A stretch of 64,000 bases of DNA from Mucilaginibacter jinjuensis (GTDB taxonomy: Bacteria > Bacteroidota > Bacteroidia > Sphingobacteriales > Sphingobacteriaceae). How positions within the stretch are numbered: position 1 is the first letter of the stretch; every line of letters begins with the position of its first letter. The stretch is from NCBI RefSeq assembly GCF_028596025.1, contig NZ_CP117167.1, forward strand, positions 868,001-932,000, in the 5' to 3' direction. Below, in pieces: positions 28,527 through 36,416 of this stretch. Both the position numbers and the translations under genes were made by a program. A model generated the notes under the pieces. That model had not been told where the DNA came from. It saw only the letters and a list, made by a program, of their open reading frames with translations, and made no database searches.

Positions 28527-29286
28527 TGGGTCTGTACAAACTTAATTATTAGGAAACTGAATTGCATAATAATAAGTGTCAACTTGTTAAATAATTTTTT
28601 TGATGAAATGGCATTCTTATTCTATATAGTTTTAAAGTTTATAAGTTGGCATAGTGCTGTTTAATGGTTCTTGACTAAAAATGCGCTTTTGGGGAAGCTA
28701 TTTGCAGCCTTTTGGCAGATTTTTTCAAGTCTTTTTGTCATGAATGTTGTTTGTTGTCAGTATGGTGACAAATTGGCGTAAAATATTTTACAAAAACTTA
28801 ACGCCATATTTTACACGCTTAAAAACTGATAAACGAAATAAAAAGCCGTTTAATATGCATGCATACTAATGTGTGATATATTATAATAAATGTACTGGTT
28901 TTCTAATTTTTTACTTTTGGGTGAAAAGAGCTTTATGGCAGGATGTTTTCACCCCATTGTTTCAATTTTTTCTGATAATGGACAAATTTTTCCCAATAAT
29001 GAGTGCTTTTAACGCATGTTAATCTAAAATCTAACTGATTATTTGATGATTGCAGTTTTTTTGAAGTTCTTCTACGGATTTAATAATTTCAAAAAATTGG
29101 ATTTTTAACTTCTGAACCCTTCCAAATCCCCCGGATGTTTTATGGCATGTTTATAGTGCCGGCATGTGCATAAGAATATGATCTTATTTGATGTGTAACC
29201 TGTTGAATTACAGTATTTATATGGAGAGTAAAGATTGTCTTCTAAAAGAGTTTAGCGTTAATAGTTTAATTTAAATCAAAATCATC
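28527..29286. other. long AT-rich region before a small peptide gene
   Basis: The 760 bp hold no ORF that I can support. They include inverted repeats (TGGCGT at 28774-28779 with ACGCCA at 28801-28806; GTGAAAA at 28921-28927 with TTTTCAC at 28946-28952) and an exact TAnnTTTG box at 28912-28919. The stretch must carry the promoter of the hybrid kinase on the minus strand, and probably a long leader of the peptide gene on the plus strand, or a small RNA. Confidence 0.5.
28912..28919 (+). promoter_or_regulatory. candidate -7 box of a long leader transcript
   Basis: TACTTTTG fits TAnnTTTG exactly. The hairpin 28921-28952 begins where transcription would be expected to start. If used, the RNA would run about 500 bases to the terminator at 29398-29428 and include the 26-residue peptide gene. 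No clear -33 TTG was found. Confidence 0.4.
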
Positions 29287-29367
29287 ATGTCAGTAGTATT
29301 AGGCGTTGCAGTATTAATAGCTGCTATCTTAGCACCAGTGTTTTTTGCTCCAAAAGCAAAAGCGTAA
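29287..29367 (+). CDS. 26-residue hydrophobic peptide gene
   Basis: The short ORF runs from ATG to TAA and encodes a single hydrophobic helix (VVLGVAVLIAAILAPVFF) with a short positive tail (APKAKA). This is the layout of a one-helix membrane peptide. Support for a real gene is the typical start context, absence of any overlapping longer ORF, and its own terminator 30 bases behind the stop codon. I do not recognise a named family. It could be a small membrane subunit, a regulator, or a type I toxin-like peptide; nothing in the sequence decides this. Confidence 0.6.
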   Translation: MSVVLGVAVLIAAILAPVFFAPKAKA

Positions 29368-29371
29368 GCTG

Positions 29372-29428
29372 TTATTACCGCAGGTAATAAAATACAAGAG
29401 GGTTGCCCAATAAGGCAGCCCTCTTTTT
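29372..29428 (+). terminator. double hairpin and terminator after the small peptide
   Basis: A perfect 8-bp hairpin (29372-29379 with 29383-29390, loop GCA) is followed by a 10-bp stem (29398-29407 with 29414-29423, one G-T pair) and a run of T. The second is a typical intrinsic terminator. Confidence 0.85.
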
Positions 29429-29512
29429 GTTCACAACAAAATTGTTAGAATCTCCAGCTTCGGTAAGTGCTTAAAATTTTGTTACTTAAGTAAATATTTA
29501 TCCCTAAGTAAT

Positions 29513-31132
29513 ATGCAAAGAAGAAGTTTTCTGAAAAAAGGCTCCTTAGCCGGTTTAGCCATCAGTTCATTAACAAGTTTATCTTATGCAGGTACGCCGA
29601 AACATCACTTCGGCGATAACAACAACATTAACGATACATTTGAACTGAGCGAAGCTACCATTGCCGACTTGCAGCATAAAATGCAAACCAAACAGCTAAG
29701 CTCCCGTGCCATTACAGAACTTTATTTAAAGCGTATTGCCGACATCGATAAAGCCGGGCCACACTTAAATGCCGTTATCGAACTTAATAAAGATGCCCTA
29801 AGCATTGCCGATGCCATGGATAAAGAACGTGCCGCCGGTAAGCTGCGCGGCCCCATGCATGGCATCCCGGTTTTAATAAAGGATAATATTAACACCGGTG
29901 ATAAAATGCATACTACCGCAGGCGCTTTAGCCCTGGGCGATAACTTTGCCAAAGAAGACGCTTTTATTATTAAACAGCTGCGCGCTGCGGGTGCGGTAAT
30001 ATTAGGTAAAACCAATTTGAGCGAATGGGCTAATTTCCGTTCGTCGCGCTCTACCAGCGGGTGGAGCAGCAGGGGTGGGCAAACTAAGAACCCATATATT
30101 CTTGACCGTAACCCAAGCGGATCAAGTGCGGGTACAGGGGCGGCGGTTGCGGCCAGTCTGTGCGTGGTAGGCATAGGGACAGAAACTAATGGATCTGTGG
30201 TATCGCCATCTTCTGTTAATGGGTTAGTGGGTATTAAGCCAACAGTTGGTTTATTGAGCAGGAGTGGTATTATCCCCATTTCAAAAACGCAGGACACTGC
30301 CGGGCCAATGGCACGCACGGTAAAAGATGCTGCCATATTATTAGGCGCACTTGCCGGTGTTGATGAGCAGGATAGTTATACCTTACCAAGCAAAGGCAAA
30401 ATAGAAAAAGATTATACCACCTTTTTAGATGCCGATGGCTTAAAGGGTAAACGGCTTGGGGTTGAAAAATCGGCCTTGCAAGGTAACCCGGCTATGGTTG
30501 CTTTGCTGAAAGAAGCTATAGTAACCTTACGTAGTAAAGGGGCTACCATTATTGAGATCGAATTATATAAAGAACTTAAAGTGATAGGCAATGCCTCGTA
30601 TACCGTGTTACTATACGAGTTTAAAGACGGTGTTAACCAATACCTCAGTAAGGCAAATTCTAAAATGAAAACGCTTGAAGATGTGATTGCCTACAATAAA
30701 GAGAACGAGGCGAAAGCCATGCCTTACTTTAAACAAGACGAGCTGGAACTTGCCCAAACCAAGGGCGACCTCAATACGCCGGAATACCTTGAAGCACTGA
30801 AAAAATCAAACGGCCAATCGCGTACCATCATCGATAAGATAATCCAGGATAACCAGTTGGATGCCATTATAGGGCCAACTAATGGTTTTGCTATCTGTAT
30901 CGATCTGGTAAACGGCGATTCTGGTAATGGATTTTCATTTTCATCACCGGCTGCAATGGCGGGTTATCCGCACATTACATTGCCCATGGGCAGTTACTGC
31001 GGACTGCCGATTGGAATCTCATTTTTTAGCACTGCATACAACGAAGGCCCGTTATTAAAAATGGCTTATGCCTATGAACAAGCCAGTAAAAAACGGATTG
31101 CACCGGAGTTTAAAGCGCCATTAGTGGGATAA
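29513..31132 (+). CDS. exported amidase, amidase-signature family
   Basis: The 539-residue protein has a twin-arginine type start (RRSFLKK, then a hydrophobic stretch ending SYAG), which suggests Tat export. The amidase-signature catalytic triad is complete: K123 in LIKDN, cis-serine S204 in PSGSSAGTG and nucleophile S228 in TETNGSVVSP. Relatives split carboxamides, from aryl or fatty amides to peptide amides, so the substrate is open. It starts about 85 bases after the small-peptide terminator and therefore has its own promoter. Confidence 0.9.
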   Translation: MQRRSFLKKGSLAGLAISSLTSLSYAGTPKHHFGDNNNINDTFELSEATIADLQHKMQTKQLSSRAITELYLKRIADIDKAGPHLNAVIELNKDALSIADAMDKERAAGKLRGPMHGIPVLIKDNINTGDKMHTTAGALALGDNFAKEDAFIIKQLRAAGAVILGKTNLSEWANFRSSRSTSGWSSRGGQTKNPYILDRNPSGSSAGTGAAVAASLCVVGIGTETNGSVVSPSSVNGLVGIKPTVGLLSRSGIIPISKTQDTAGPMARTVKDAAILLGALAGVDEQDSYTLPSKGKIEKDYTTFLDADGLKGKRLGVEKSALQGNPAMVALLKEAIVTLRSKGATIIEIELYKELKVIGNASYTVLLYEFKDGVNQYLSKANSKMKTLEDVIAYNKENEAKAMPYFKQDELELAQTKGDLNTPEYLEALKKSNGQSRTIIDKIIQDNQLDAIIGPTNGFAICIDLVNGDSGNGFSFSSPAAMAGYPHITLPMGSYCGLPIGISFFSTAYNEGPLLKMAYAYEQASKKRIAPEFKAPLVG

Positions 31133-31166
31133 TAGAGATATTATTTGTGTAATTGATGTGGATGTT

Positions 31167-31505
31167 TTAAAGAGTTCTGTTTTTAAGACTTTGAATAATA
31201 TATTCTTGAGTTTCTGTAGATAATAAGTTTAGATCTGATAAGTCGATCAATTTTTCAATTATCTGAATAATTATAGTGTCAAGATATATGGAACCGCTAA
31301 GTCTATCATATCTAAAGGCAATACGTTTGTCGAATTGCCTTACTTCGCCATAAAGTTCGGCGTAATGTATTTGATCTTCATCTTTTGACTCTCGCCATTT
31401 TTGCATAATGATATCAAAATGTTGCATGCCACGTTGAAATTCAGCATGCATACCTTTTGCAATAATTTCACGAGCGGCTTTTTTATCTTTTTTGCTCAAA
31501 TCCAT
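31167..31505 (-). CDS. hypothetical charged helical protein
   Basis: The 112-residue protein is mostly helical and rich in Lys, Glu and Asp, with no signal peptide and no membrane helix. A region with FQRGMQHFDIIMQKWRES and a later YAELYGEVRQFDKRIAFRYD resemble small Bacteroidota proteins that are annotated only as hypothetical. It is AT-rich, lies between the amidase and the proline-rich genes on the opposite strand, and has no known role. Confidence 0.6.
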   Translation of the reverse strand: MDLSKKDKKAAREIIAKGMHAEFQRGMQHFDIIMQKWRESKDEDQIHYAELYGEVRQFDKRIAFRYDRLSGSIYLDTIIIQIIEKLIDLSDLNLLSTETQEYIIQSLKNRTL

Positions 31506-31607
31506 ATTTAAAAATAAACAACTTCTTATTCTATGATCTTATTTATCTCAACAATATTCCCCCTGAGATGTTCATCTTTTGATACCCCGTTTATTAATCA
31601 AATTAAC

Positions 31608-31913
31608 ATGAACGCTATCAATAATCAACAGCAGAAAACACGGTTGAGATATTTACTCGTTGCTCCGTTAATGCTTGTATTTGCAGTGGTCTCCGCTCAG
31701 GTTCCGCCTCCGCCGCCACCTGCACCACCGCCACCGGGCGAGGTATTAAATAGTATCAATCCGTTTAAGAGCAGCAAACAAAAGAGTTCTTCTAAAAAGA
31801 AGTCTACTAAAAAAAGTAGCTCTAAATCATCGGTGCCGCCCCCGCCGCCCGATCCTTTGCATGTAACTAAGAAATTACCACCGCCACCACCGCCAAAACC
31901 GCCGGTGCAGTAA
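31608..31913 (+). CDS. secreted proline/lysine-rich protein (first of tandem pair)
   Basis: From ATG at 31608 the precursor has 101 residues. A signal peptide ends at VVSAQ, followed by a polyproline block, the short motif GEVLNSINPFK, a Ser/Lys-rich stretch and two more proline blocks near the end. No enzyme domain is present; the mature chain should be disordered and strongly basic. The next gene encodes a protein of the same plan. A role in binding acidic polymers or the cell wall is possible but purely inferred. Confidence 0.72.
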   Translation: MNAINNQQQKTRLRYLLVAPLMLVFAVVSAQVPPPPPPAPPPPGEVLNSINPFKSSKQKSSSKKKSTKKSSSKSSVPPPPPDPLHVTKKLPPPPPPKPPVQ

Positions 31914-31924
31914 TGGCATAAAAG

Positions 31925-31952
31925 AAGCCTCTCAATCTGAGGGGCTTTTAAA
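31925..31952 (+). terminator. terminator after the first proline-rich gene
   Basis: A 10-bp stem (31925-31934 with 31938-31947, one G-T pair) has an ATC loop and a short T run. It lies 12 bases after the stop codon, so the two proline-rich genes are probably separate transcripts. Confidence 0.75.
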
Positions 31953-32005
31953 AAAAAAAGATATTTATTTTAATATTGTAAGTATCGCATACTAAAACAT
32001 CTTTT

Positions 32006-32323
32006 ATGAATACTAAAAACAACCTGAAGAAAAAGGCTTGGGCGAAGTATCTGTTAATTCTCCCTGTTACCGTAGCTGTTACTGTGGGCGCGCATGGGCA
32101 AACCCCGCCGCCACCTCCTCAGCCGCCACCCTCGCCTGTAGAGGTTTTTAATAAGATCAATCCTTTTAAGAAAAAGAAAAAAGCTGATACAACGGTCACG
32201 AAACCCAAGCCAGCAGATACAACAGCGAAGAAAGCTCCGGCCGGGCCGCCTCCGCCACCCGCACCGCCAAATCCTTTAGATCTGTTTAAGAAAAAGAAAA
32301 CCGGTACTAAAGCTGTTGCTTAA
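32006..32323 (+). CDS. secreted proline/lysine-rich protein (second of tandem pair)
   Basis: The 105-residue precursor has a signal peptide ending HGQ near residue 32. It repeats the plan of its neighbour: a proline block, PVEVFNKINPFK, a lysine/threonine stretch, a second proline block and the tail LDLFKKKKTG. The shared EVxNxINPFK motif shows that the two are paralogues. No known domain was seen. It is followed by a hairpin and then by the end of the minus-strand array. Confidence 0.72.
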   Translation: MNTKNNLKKKAWAKYLLILPVTVAVTVGAHGQTPPPPPQPPPSPVEVFNKINPFKKKKKADTTVTKPKPADTTAKKAPAGPPPPPAPPNPLDLFKKKKTGTKAVA

Positions 32324-32329
32324 TATTAA

Positions 32330-32357
32330 AGGGGTAGTGTAATAACTACCCCTGTTT
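32330..32357. terminator. hairpin between proline-rich gene and paralogue array
   Basis: A perfect 9-bp stem (32330-32338 with 32345-32353) has a 6-base loop. It serves the plus-strand gene and possibly also the minus-strand array, whose last stop codon starts at 32358. Confidence 0.65.
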
Positions 32358-32966
32358 CTATTTGCTCGTTTTTTGATCCGGGAACATTTTTTGAAACTCT
32401 TCTTTGGGAGTGAAATAGGTTAGGTGATATAATACAGATTCCTGGTAATGGTGGTTAAAGCTTTTTATATTTAATGCATTTATTTTATCGCTTTCTTTCC
32501 ATGAGTTACTGTATGGAATAACACACGTAAATACGGGTACAGGATTAAGGCTTGTGCCGTAATTACTATTTTGTAATTCTTGTTTATTTACCATGCATTT
32601 TATGGTGTCATTTTTGGCAATATCTAAAATGTCTTTAAATGAGGTAAAGTCAGTATAGTTGAACATTTTTATTGCAAAATATTTTTTGTAACCCGAATCA
32701 TAAAAGGTGTAATTGTTGCAAATTTTATACGGCGCAAATGGAGCTCCCTTATACATGAAGTTTTCTTTGTAATAACTCTCGCTGTGTTGATAGCTTTTAA
32801 AAGGAAAATTTAGCTCCGACGAGTTTTCAATATATTCTTTTAATTGGGAGTTAGTTACTTTATTAATACTATGGTTCTCAATATAATTGCCCAAAACAGG
32901 CAGTAGTAGCTTACCCAAGATCATCCCCAAGGCAGCCATTATTCCTATTGTCCATTGTCTGCTCAT
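32358..32966 (-). CDS. paralogue 5 (type B') of small membrane-anchored family
   Basis: The 202-residue protein is the last gene of the array. It starts with a short basic N-terminus and one hydrophobic helix (about 6-25, WTIGIMAALGMILGKLLLP), followed by a soluble part that should be periplasmic. Family core motifs are FYDSGYKKYFAIKMF and NYGTSLNPVPVF; the tail is LTYFTPKEEFQKMFPDQK plus three extra residues. It is most like paralogue 2 (identical first ten residues, shared APYKIC region). Its start overlaps the stop of paralogue 4 by 4 bp. No known domain was recognised. Confidence 0.8.
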   Translation of the reverse strand: MSRQWTIGIMAALGMILGKLLLPVLGNYIENHSINKVTNSQLKEYIENSSELNFPFKSYQHSESYYKENFMYKGAPFAPYKICNNYTFYDSGYKKYFAIKMFNYTDFTSFKDILDIAKNDTIKCMVNKQELQNSNYGTSLNPVPVFTCVIPYSNSWKESDKINALNIKSFNHHYQESVLYHLTYFTPKEEFQKMFPDQKTSK

Positions 32967-33535
32967 TTTTGCTCAGGGAACATCTTTTGAAACTCTTCTT
33001 TGGGAGTGAAATAGGTTAAATTATCAAAAACAGCATTTTTGTACTCTGATTTAAACTTTTTGTAATCTCTTATAGCATTTACATCAGTGCTTTTCCAAGC
33101 ATCTTTTATGTTTATATCACATCGTAAAATAGGTATTGGGTTTTGGGCCGAACCATAGTCTGGGTTACCTAATTGTTGCTCATTTATGAAGCATGTGAAG
33201 AGGGAATTTTTAAGATCATCTAAAAGTCCGTCTAAAGCATAGGTGTCAAACATTTGAATGGAATAGTATTTTTTATGTGAGGGGTCATAAAATGCATAAT
33301 ATGAGCGCATCAGATGCTTGGTATGCATAACGTTACTATATGTTGAATATCCGGATTTATAAGAATCGTATTTTAATTGTATAGGTTTTGACTGATTTAT
33401 ATATTCTTGTACTTGCGTCGTACTAACCTTATTGGCGCTCATATTTGCTGTGAGATTTCCTATTATAGGATAAAGTATTTTAGCAAGTATCATACCCGCC
33501 AATACACAGAAACCAATCCAATATTGTTTACTCAT
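32963..33535 (-). CDS. paralogue 4 (type A') of small membrane-anchored family
   Basis: The 190-residue protein has one N-terminal helix (about 6-25) and a soluble part. It is very close to paralogue 1: the stretch around NLTANMSANKVSTTQV and on through YDSYKSGYS is the same in both, as is WKSTDVNAIRDYKKF. Core motifs FYDPSHKKYYSIQMF, NPDYGSAQNPIPILRC and the tail YFTPKEEFQKMFPEQK are present. Overlaps of 4 bp join it to its neighbours on both sides, so it is translationally coupled. Function is unknown; immunity is suggested only by position. Confidence 0.8.
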   Translation of the reverse strand: MSKQYWIGFCVLAGMILAKILYPIIGNLTANMSANKVSTTQVQEYINQSKPIQLKYDSYKSGYSTYSNVMHTKHLMRSYYAFYDPSHKKYYSIQMFDTYALDGLLDDLKNSLFTCFINEQQLGNPDYGSAQNPIPILRCDINIKDAWKSTDVNAIRDYKKFKSEYKNAVFDNLTYFTPKEEFQKMFPEQK

Positions 33536-34116
33536 TTTTGATCTGGGAACATCTTTTGAAATTCTTCTTTGGGAGTGAAATAGGTCAAGTAGTTAAATAT
33601 GGACTTTTTATAGTCATCATTATACTGGATCACTCGTTCTGCATCTCGTTTATCGTATTGATCCCATTTGCTATTAGGAGGGATAATACATTTAAAAACT
33701 AAGACGGGATTTTCTTTTGTACCATAATAGGGATCAGAGAGTTGTTTCTTGTTAACCGTGCATTGTATTAAGGCGTTTTTTGCAATATCTAAAGTTGAGC
33801 GTAGAGGCCCAAAAATGGTTGTCATTTGGATTGACATATATTTTTTGTCCTCTGGATCGTAGAATATGTAGTTATGACTTGCGATGTCGTCTGTTAAAAA
33901 GTGACTAAATCTAACCTCTCTAAAACTATAACTGGCAAATGTTAAGGTTATTTCTACAGAATCATTGATAAAGGTATTTATGTGGTTTTCAGTTACAATA
34001 TTACTCGAGGCTTTTTTTACTTGGTTCCCTATAAAGGAATTAATATATGGAGCTAAAATGCGACCAATAATCATACCTGCTGCTACACCTAATGTTATCC
34101 AATATTGTTTTTTCAT
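33532..34116 (-). CDS. paralogue 3 (type C) of small membrane-anchored family
   Basis: The 194-residue protein has the common plan (one helix at about 6-25, then a soluble domain) but is the most divergent copy. Its region from 35 to 85 (SSNIVTENHINTFINDSVEITLT and following) has little in common with the A and B types. The core FYDPEDKKYMSIQM, YYGTKENPVLVFKC and the tail YFTPKEEFQKMFPDQK are kept. It forms the centre of the A-B-C-A'-B' order and overlaps both neighbours by 4 bp. Confidence 0.8.
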   Translation of the reverse strand: MKKQYWITLGVAAGMIIGRILAPYINSFIGNQVKKASSNIVTENHINTFINDSVEITLTFASYSFREVRFSHFLTDDIASHNYIFYDPEDKKYMSIQMTTIFGPLRSTLDIAKNALIQCTVNKKQLSDPYYGTKENPVLVFKCIIPPNSKWDQYDKRDAERVIQYNDDYKKSIFNYLTYFTPKEEFQKMFPDQK

Positions 34117-34718
34117 TTTTGCTCAGGGAACATCTTTTGAAACTCTTCTTTGGGCGTGAAGTAAGTTAGATGATAAAAGATAGATTTTTGATAATGCTCA
34201 TTGTTTCTTTTTATAATATCTGCACGTGATTGCGCATAATCATTCCATGAATTATTATCGGGTACGATGCATTTGAAAATTGGAATGGGATTATCTGCTG
34301 TACCATAATTGGGGTTTCCTAATTCCCAATTGTTAACTATGCAACTAATTTTAACATGATTTGCAATTTCTAAAAGTTCGTCAAATGATGATACTCCTAT
34401 GAAATTAAACATCTGAATTGCAAAAAAATTCCTGTATACTGTATCATAAAATACATAGTTACTACAAATCTTATATGGGGCAAATGTGCCACCGTCACCG
34501 CTATAGAATAAATTACCTTTATAATATGTTTGTTTATAATTGTATTTGTTAAACATAAGTTCAATAGGCTTCGAGTTGTCAGAGTATTTCTTTACGTCTG
34601 ACATTTCAACCACATTAATGCTTTTTTTCTGCATATATTCCCCCAGCATAGGCCATAACATTTTGCCAAGAGCCATGCCTATGATAGCCATTATTCCGAT
34701 GGTCCATTGTCTGCTCAT
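34113..34718 (-). CDS. paralogue 2 (type B) of small membrane-anchored family
   Basis: The 201-residue protein begins MSRQWTIGIMA as paralogue 5 does, with a helix at about 6-25. It carries the B-type insertion APYKIC before the core FYDTVYRNFFAIQMF, then NPNYGTADNPIPIFKC and the tail LTYFTPKEEFQKMFPEQK. Two or three cysteines are shared among B copies and could form a disulphide if the domain is periplasmic. Both ends overlap neighbouring genes by 4 bp. Confidence 0.8.
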   Translation of the reverse strand: MSRQWTIGIMAIIGMALGKMLWPMLGEYMQKKSINVVEMSDVKKYSDNSKPIELMFNKYNYKQTYYKGNLFYSGDGGTFAPYKICSNYVFYDTVYRNFFAIQMFNFIGVSSFDELLEIANHVKISCIVNNWELGNPNYGTADNPIPIFKCIVPDNNSWNDYAQSRADIIKRNNEHYQKSIFYHLTYFTPKEEFQKMFPEQK

Positions 34719-35287
34719 TTTTGCTCAGAGAACATCTTTCGAAACTCTTCTTTGGGCGTGAAATAGGTTAGGTTATTTGAAACGGCACTTTGGTAATTTA
34801 AGGTGAATTTTTTATAATCTCTTATAGCATTTACATCAGTGCTTTTCCACGAATCTTTTATTTCAACGTCAAACCTTAAAATTGGTACGGGATTTTTAAG
34901 GCCGCCATAAATAGGGTTATTTAGTTGTTGTTCATTTACAAAGCATGTTAAAGGACTATTTTTCAAATCATCTAATAAGCCATCTAAGGCATAAGTATCA
35001 AACATTTGAATAGCGAAATATTTTTTATAAGTGGTGTCATAGAAAGTGTAATAGGATCGCATTACATCTTTAGTGTACATTAAGTTATCGTAAGATGAAT
35101 ATCCAGATTTATAAGAATCGTATTTTAATTGTATAGGTTTTGACTGGTTTATATATTCTTGTACTTGCGTCGTACTAACCTTATTGGCGCTCATATTTGC
35201 TGTGAGATTTCCTACTATAGGATAAAGTATTTTAGCAAGTATCATACCCGCCAATACACCGAAACCAATCCAAATTTGTTTTTTCAT
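34715..35287 (-). CDS. paralogue 1 (type A) of small membrane-anchored family
   Basis: ATG at 35287 gives 190 residues and puts the basic KK and the helix (about 6-25) at the start as in the other copies; an in-frame start at 35314 would add nine hydrophobic residues and reach back into the PAAR-like gene. The start lies 4 bases after the PAAR-like stop codon. The sequence is close to paralogue 4. Core motifs are FYDTTYKKYFAIQMF, NPIYGGLKNPVPIL and the tail YFTPKEEFRKMFSEQK, with two changes from the family tail. Confidence 0.8.
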   Translation of the reverse strand: MKKQIWIGFGVLAGMILAKILYPIVGNLTANMSANKVSTTQVQEYINQSKPIQLKYDSYKSGYSSYDNLMYTKDVMRSYYTFYDTTYKKYFAIQMFDTYALDGLLDDLKNSPLTCFVNEQQLNNPIYGGLKNPVPILRFDVEIKDSWKSTDVNAIRDYKKFTLNYQSAVSNNLTYFTPKEEFRKMFSEQK

Positions 35288-35291
35288 AATT

Positions 35292-36416
35292 TTAAGAATG
35301 ATCAGCAGATACATTTATACCTGAATTGCTTTTATTGTCCTTATCTGTTGCAGAAAGTGCTTCTCTTATAACTTCATTGAATGAATGAGTTTCCTGCTTA
35401 TTAGATCGGTTATCTATCCATGTACTGGCAACAGCGCCCGCAAAGCCAATGCCCAGCCCAGTAAGTGAACCTTTCCAGCCTTTGCCAAAAAACTCGTCAC
35501 TTTTTTCCCATTTAAAAGAGGCTTCTTTGAAATAATTTTCTGCACCTTCTTTTCCTTCATTTTTTAATGCCATACCCATATCGGCCGCAGGGCCGGCAGG
35601 TACTTCCCGGTAGCCAAACTTTTCAGAGCGTTTTAACTCAGATTCGCCTAGGCTTTCACTTTCAAGCTCTTGCCTCTTTTCTTCGTCTTCATAGCGTTTT
35701 TCGGCATACTCTCCCTGGCCTTTTTCCATTTCGTTTTCATCGCCTGTGTAATCCCATACCGAAAATGTAAGGCCTATACATACACCAACACCGGTTAAGC
35801 TGGTTACACCGGTAATAAGGCCTTCAAAAAATTGCGAGCTCTCGTGTTCGCTCACTTCTTCGCTGTTGTTTTTTGATATGTCGGCCGCAGCTTCCTGTGC
35901 AACGGTATCATCCAGAAAAATGGAAACCATGCCGCCCTTGTTACATTTTAGCAAGGAGTTATGCAATATGGCGTTAGCTTCATCAAAATGTACCTTGGTA
36001 TGAAAATGCAGCCATTCAGACTCCAGGGTGTAATCGCAATCATGGCTTTTAACAGCCAACGTAAGTGCCGAACCCACTGTTGCGGCAGATGCTGCCCCAA
36101 AACCTACCAGTGCTATAATAACCGGGGTGGCAAGGCCGCCCGAGGCAACTTCGGCAGCGGTGGCGGCTGCTACAACCAGTACGGCCAGGGCGCCAATGGC
36201 TATACCCGCGCACATGGTGGTTAAGCCACCCCAAAATTTCGAGGTGTTTTTACAAACAAAGGTGTCGCTTATTTTAAGGTCTTCTTTGGTAAGTAAAATG
36301 CCTTTAGGGTGTTCTACTGTTTTTTTACCGCGATGAGCTACCAGTGTTTGCGGACTATTATTAGTCATGTTGGTGCAAATTACCTTGGTGCCATGCGGTA
36401 TATATGACTGGCTCAT
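35292..36416 (-). CDS. PAAR-like (DUF4280-like) protein with hydrophobic segments
   Basis: The 374-residue protein begins HGTKVICTNMTNNSPQ, as in PAAR-like spike-tip proteins of Bacteroidota type VI or other contractile systems. The domain seems to close again at LLKCNKGGMVSIFLDD (about 158-173). Between them lies a Gly/Ala-rich double hydrophobic segment (about 60-122). A third segment follows at about 200-225 and a fourth, GLGIGFAGAVAS, near 330, with a long Glu/Lys-rich stretch in between. No enzymatic toxin domain is seen; the hydrophobic parts would suit a membrane-active effector. It overlaps the upstream gene by 4 bp and precedes the first paralogue by 4 bp. Confidence 0.65.
   Translation of the reverse strand: MSQSYIPHGTKVICTNMTNNSPQTLVAHRGKKTVEHPKGILLTKEDLKISDTFVCKNTSKFWGGLTTMCAGIAIGALAVLVVAAATAAEVASGGLATPVIIALVGFGAASAATVGSALTLAVKSHDCDYTLESEWLHFHTKVHFDEANAILHNSLLKCNKGGMVSIFLDDTVAQEAAADISKNNSEEVSEHESSQFFEGLITGVTSLTGVGVCIGLTFSVWDYTGDENEMEKGQGEYAEKRYEDEEKRQELESESLGESELKRSEKFGYREVPAGPAADMGMALKNEGKEGAENYFKEASFKWEKSDEFFGKGWKGSLTGLGIGFAGAVASTWIDNRSNKQETHSFNEVIREALSATDKDNKSNSGINVSADHS

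Noticed and set aside
29722..30336. A 204-codon frame antisense to the amidase gene
   Set aside because: It is the mirror of a well-supported amidase with complete catalytic motifs; the antisense translation has no domain or signal.
32358..35314. Regularly spaced ~50-base repeats, CRISPR-like at first sight
   Set aside because: The repeats are ~600 bases apart and are the coding ends of paralogous genes, so this is a gene array and not a CRISPR array.
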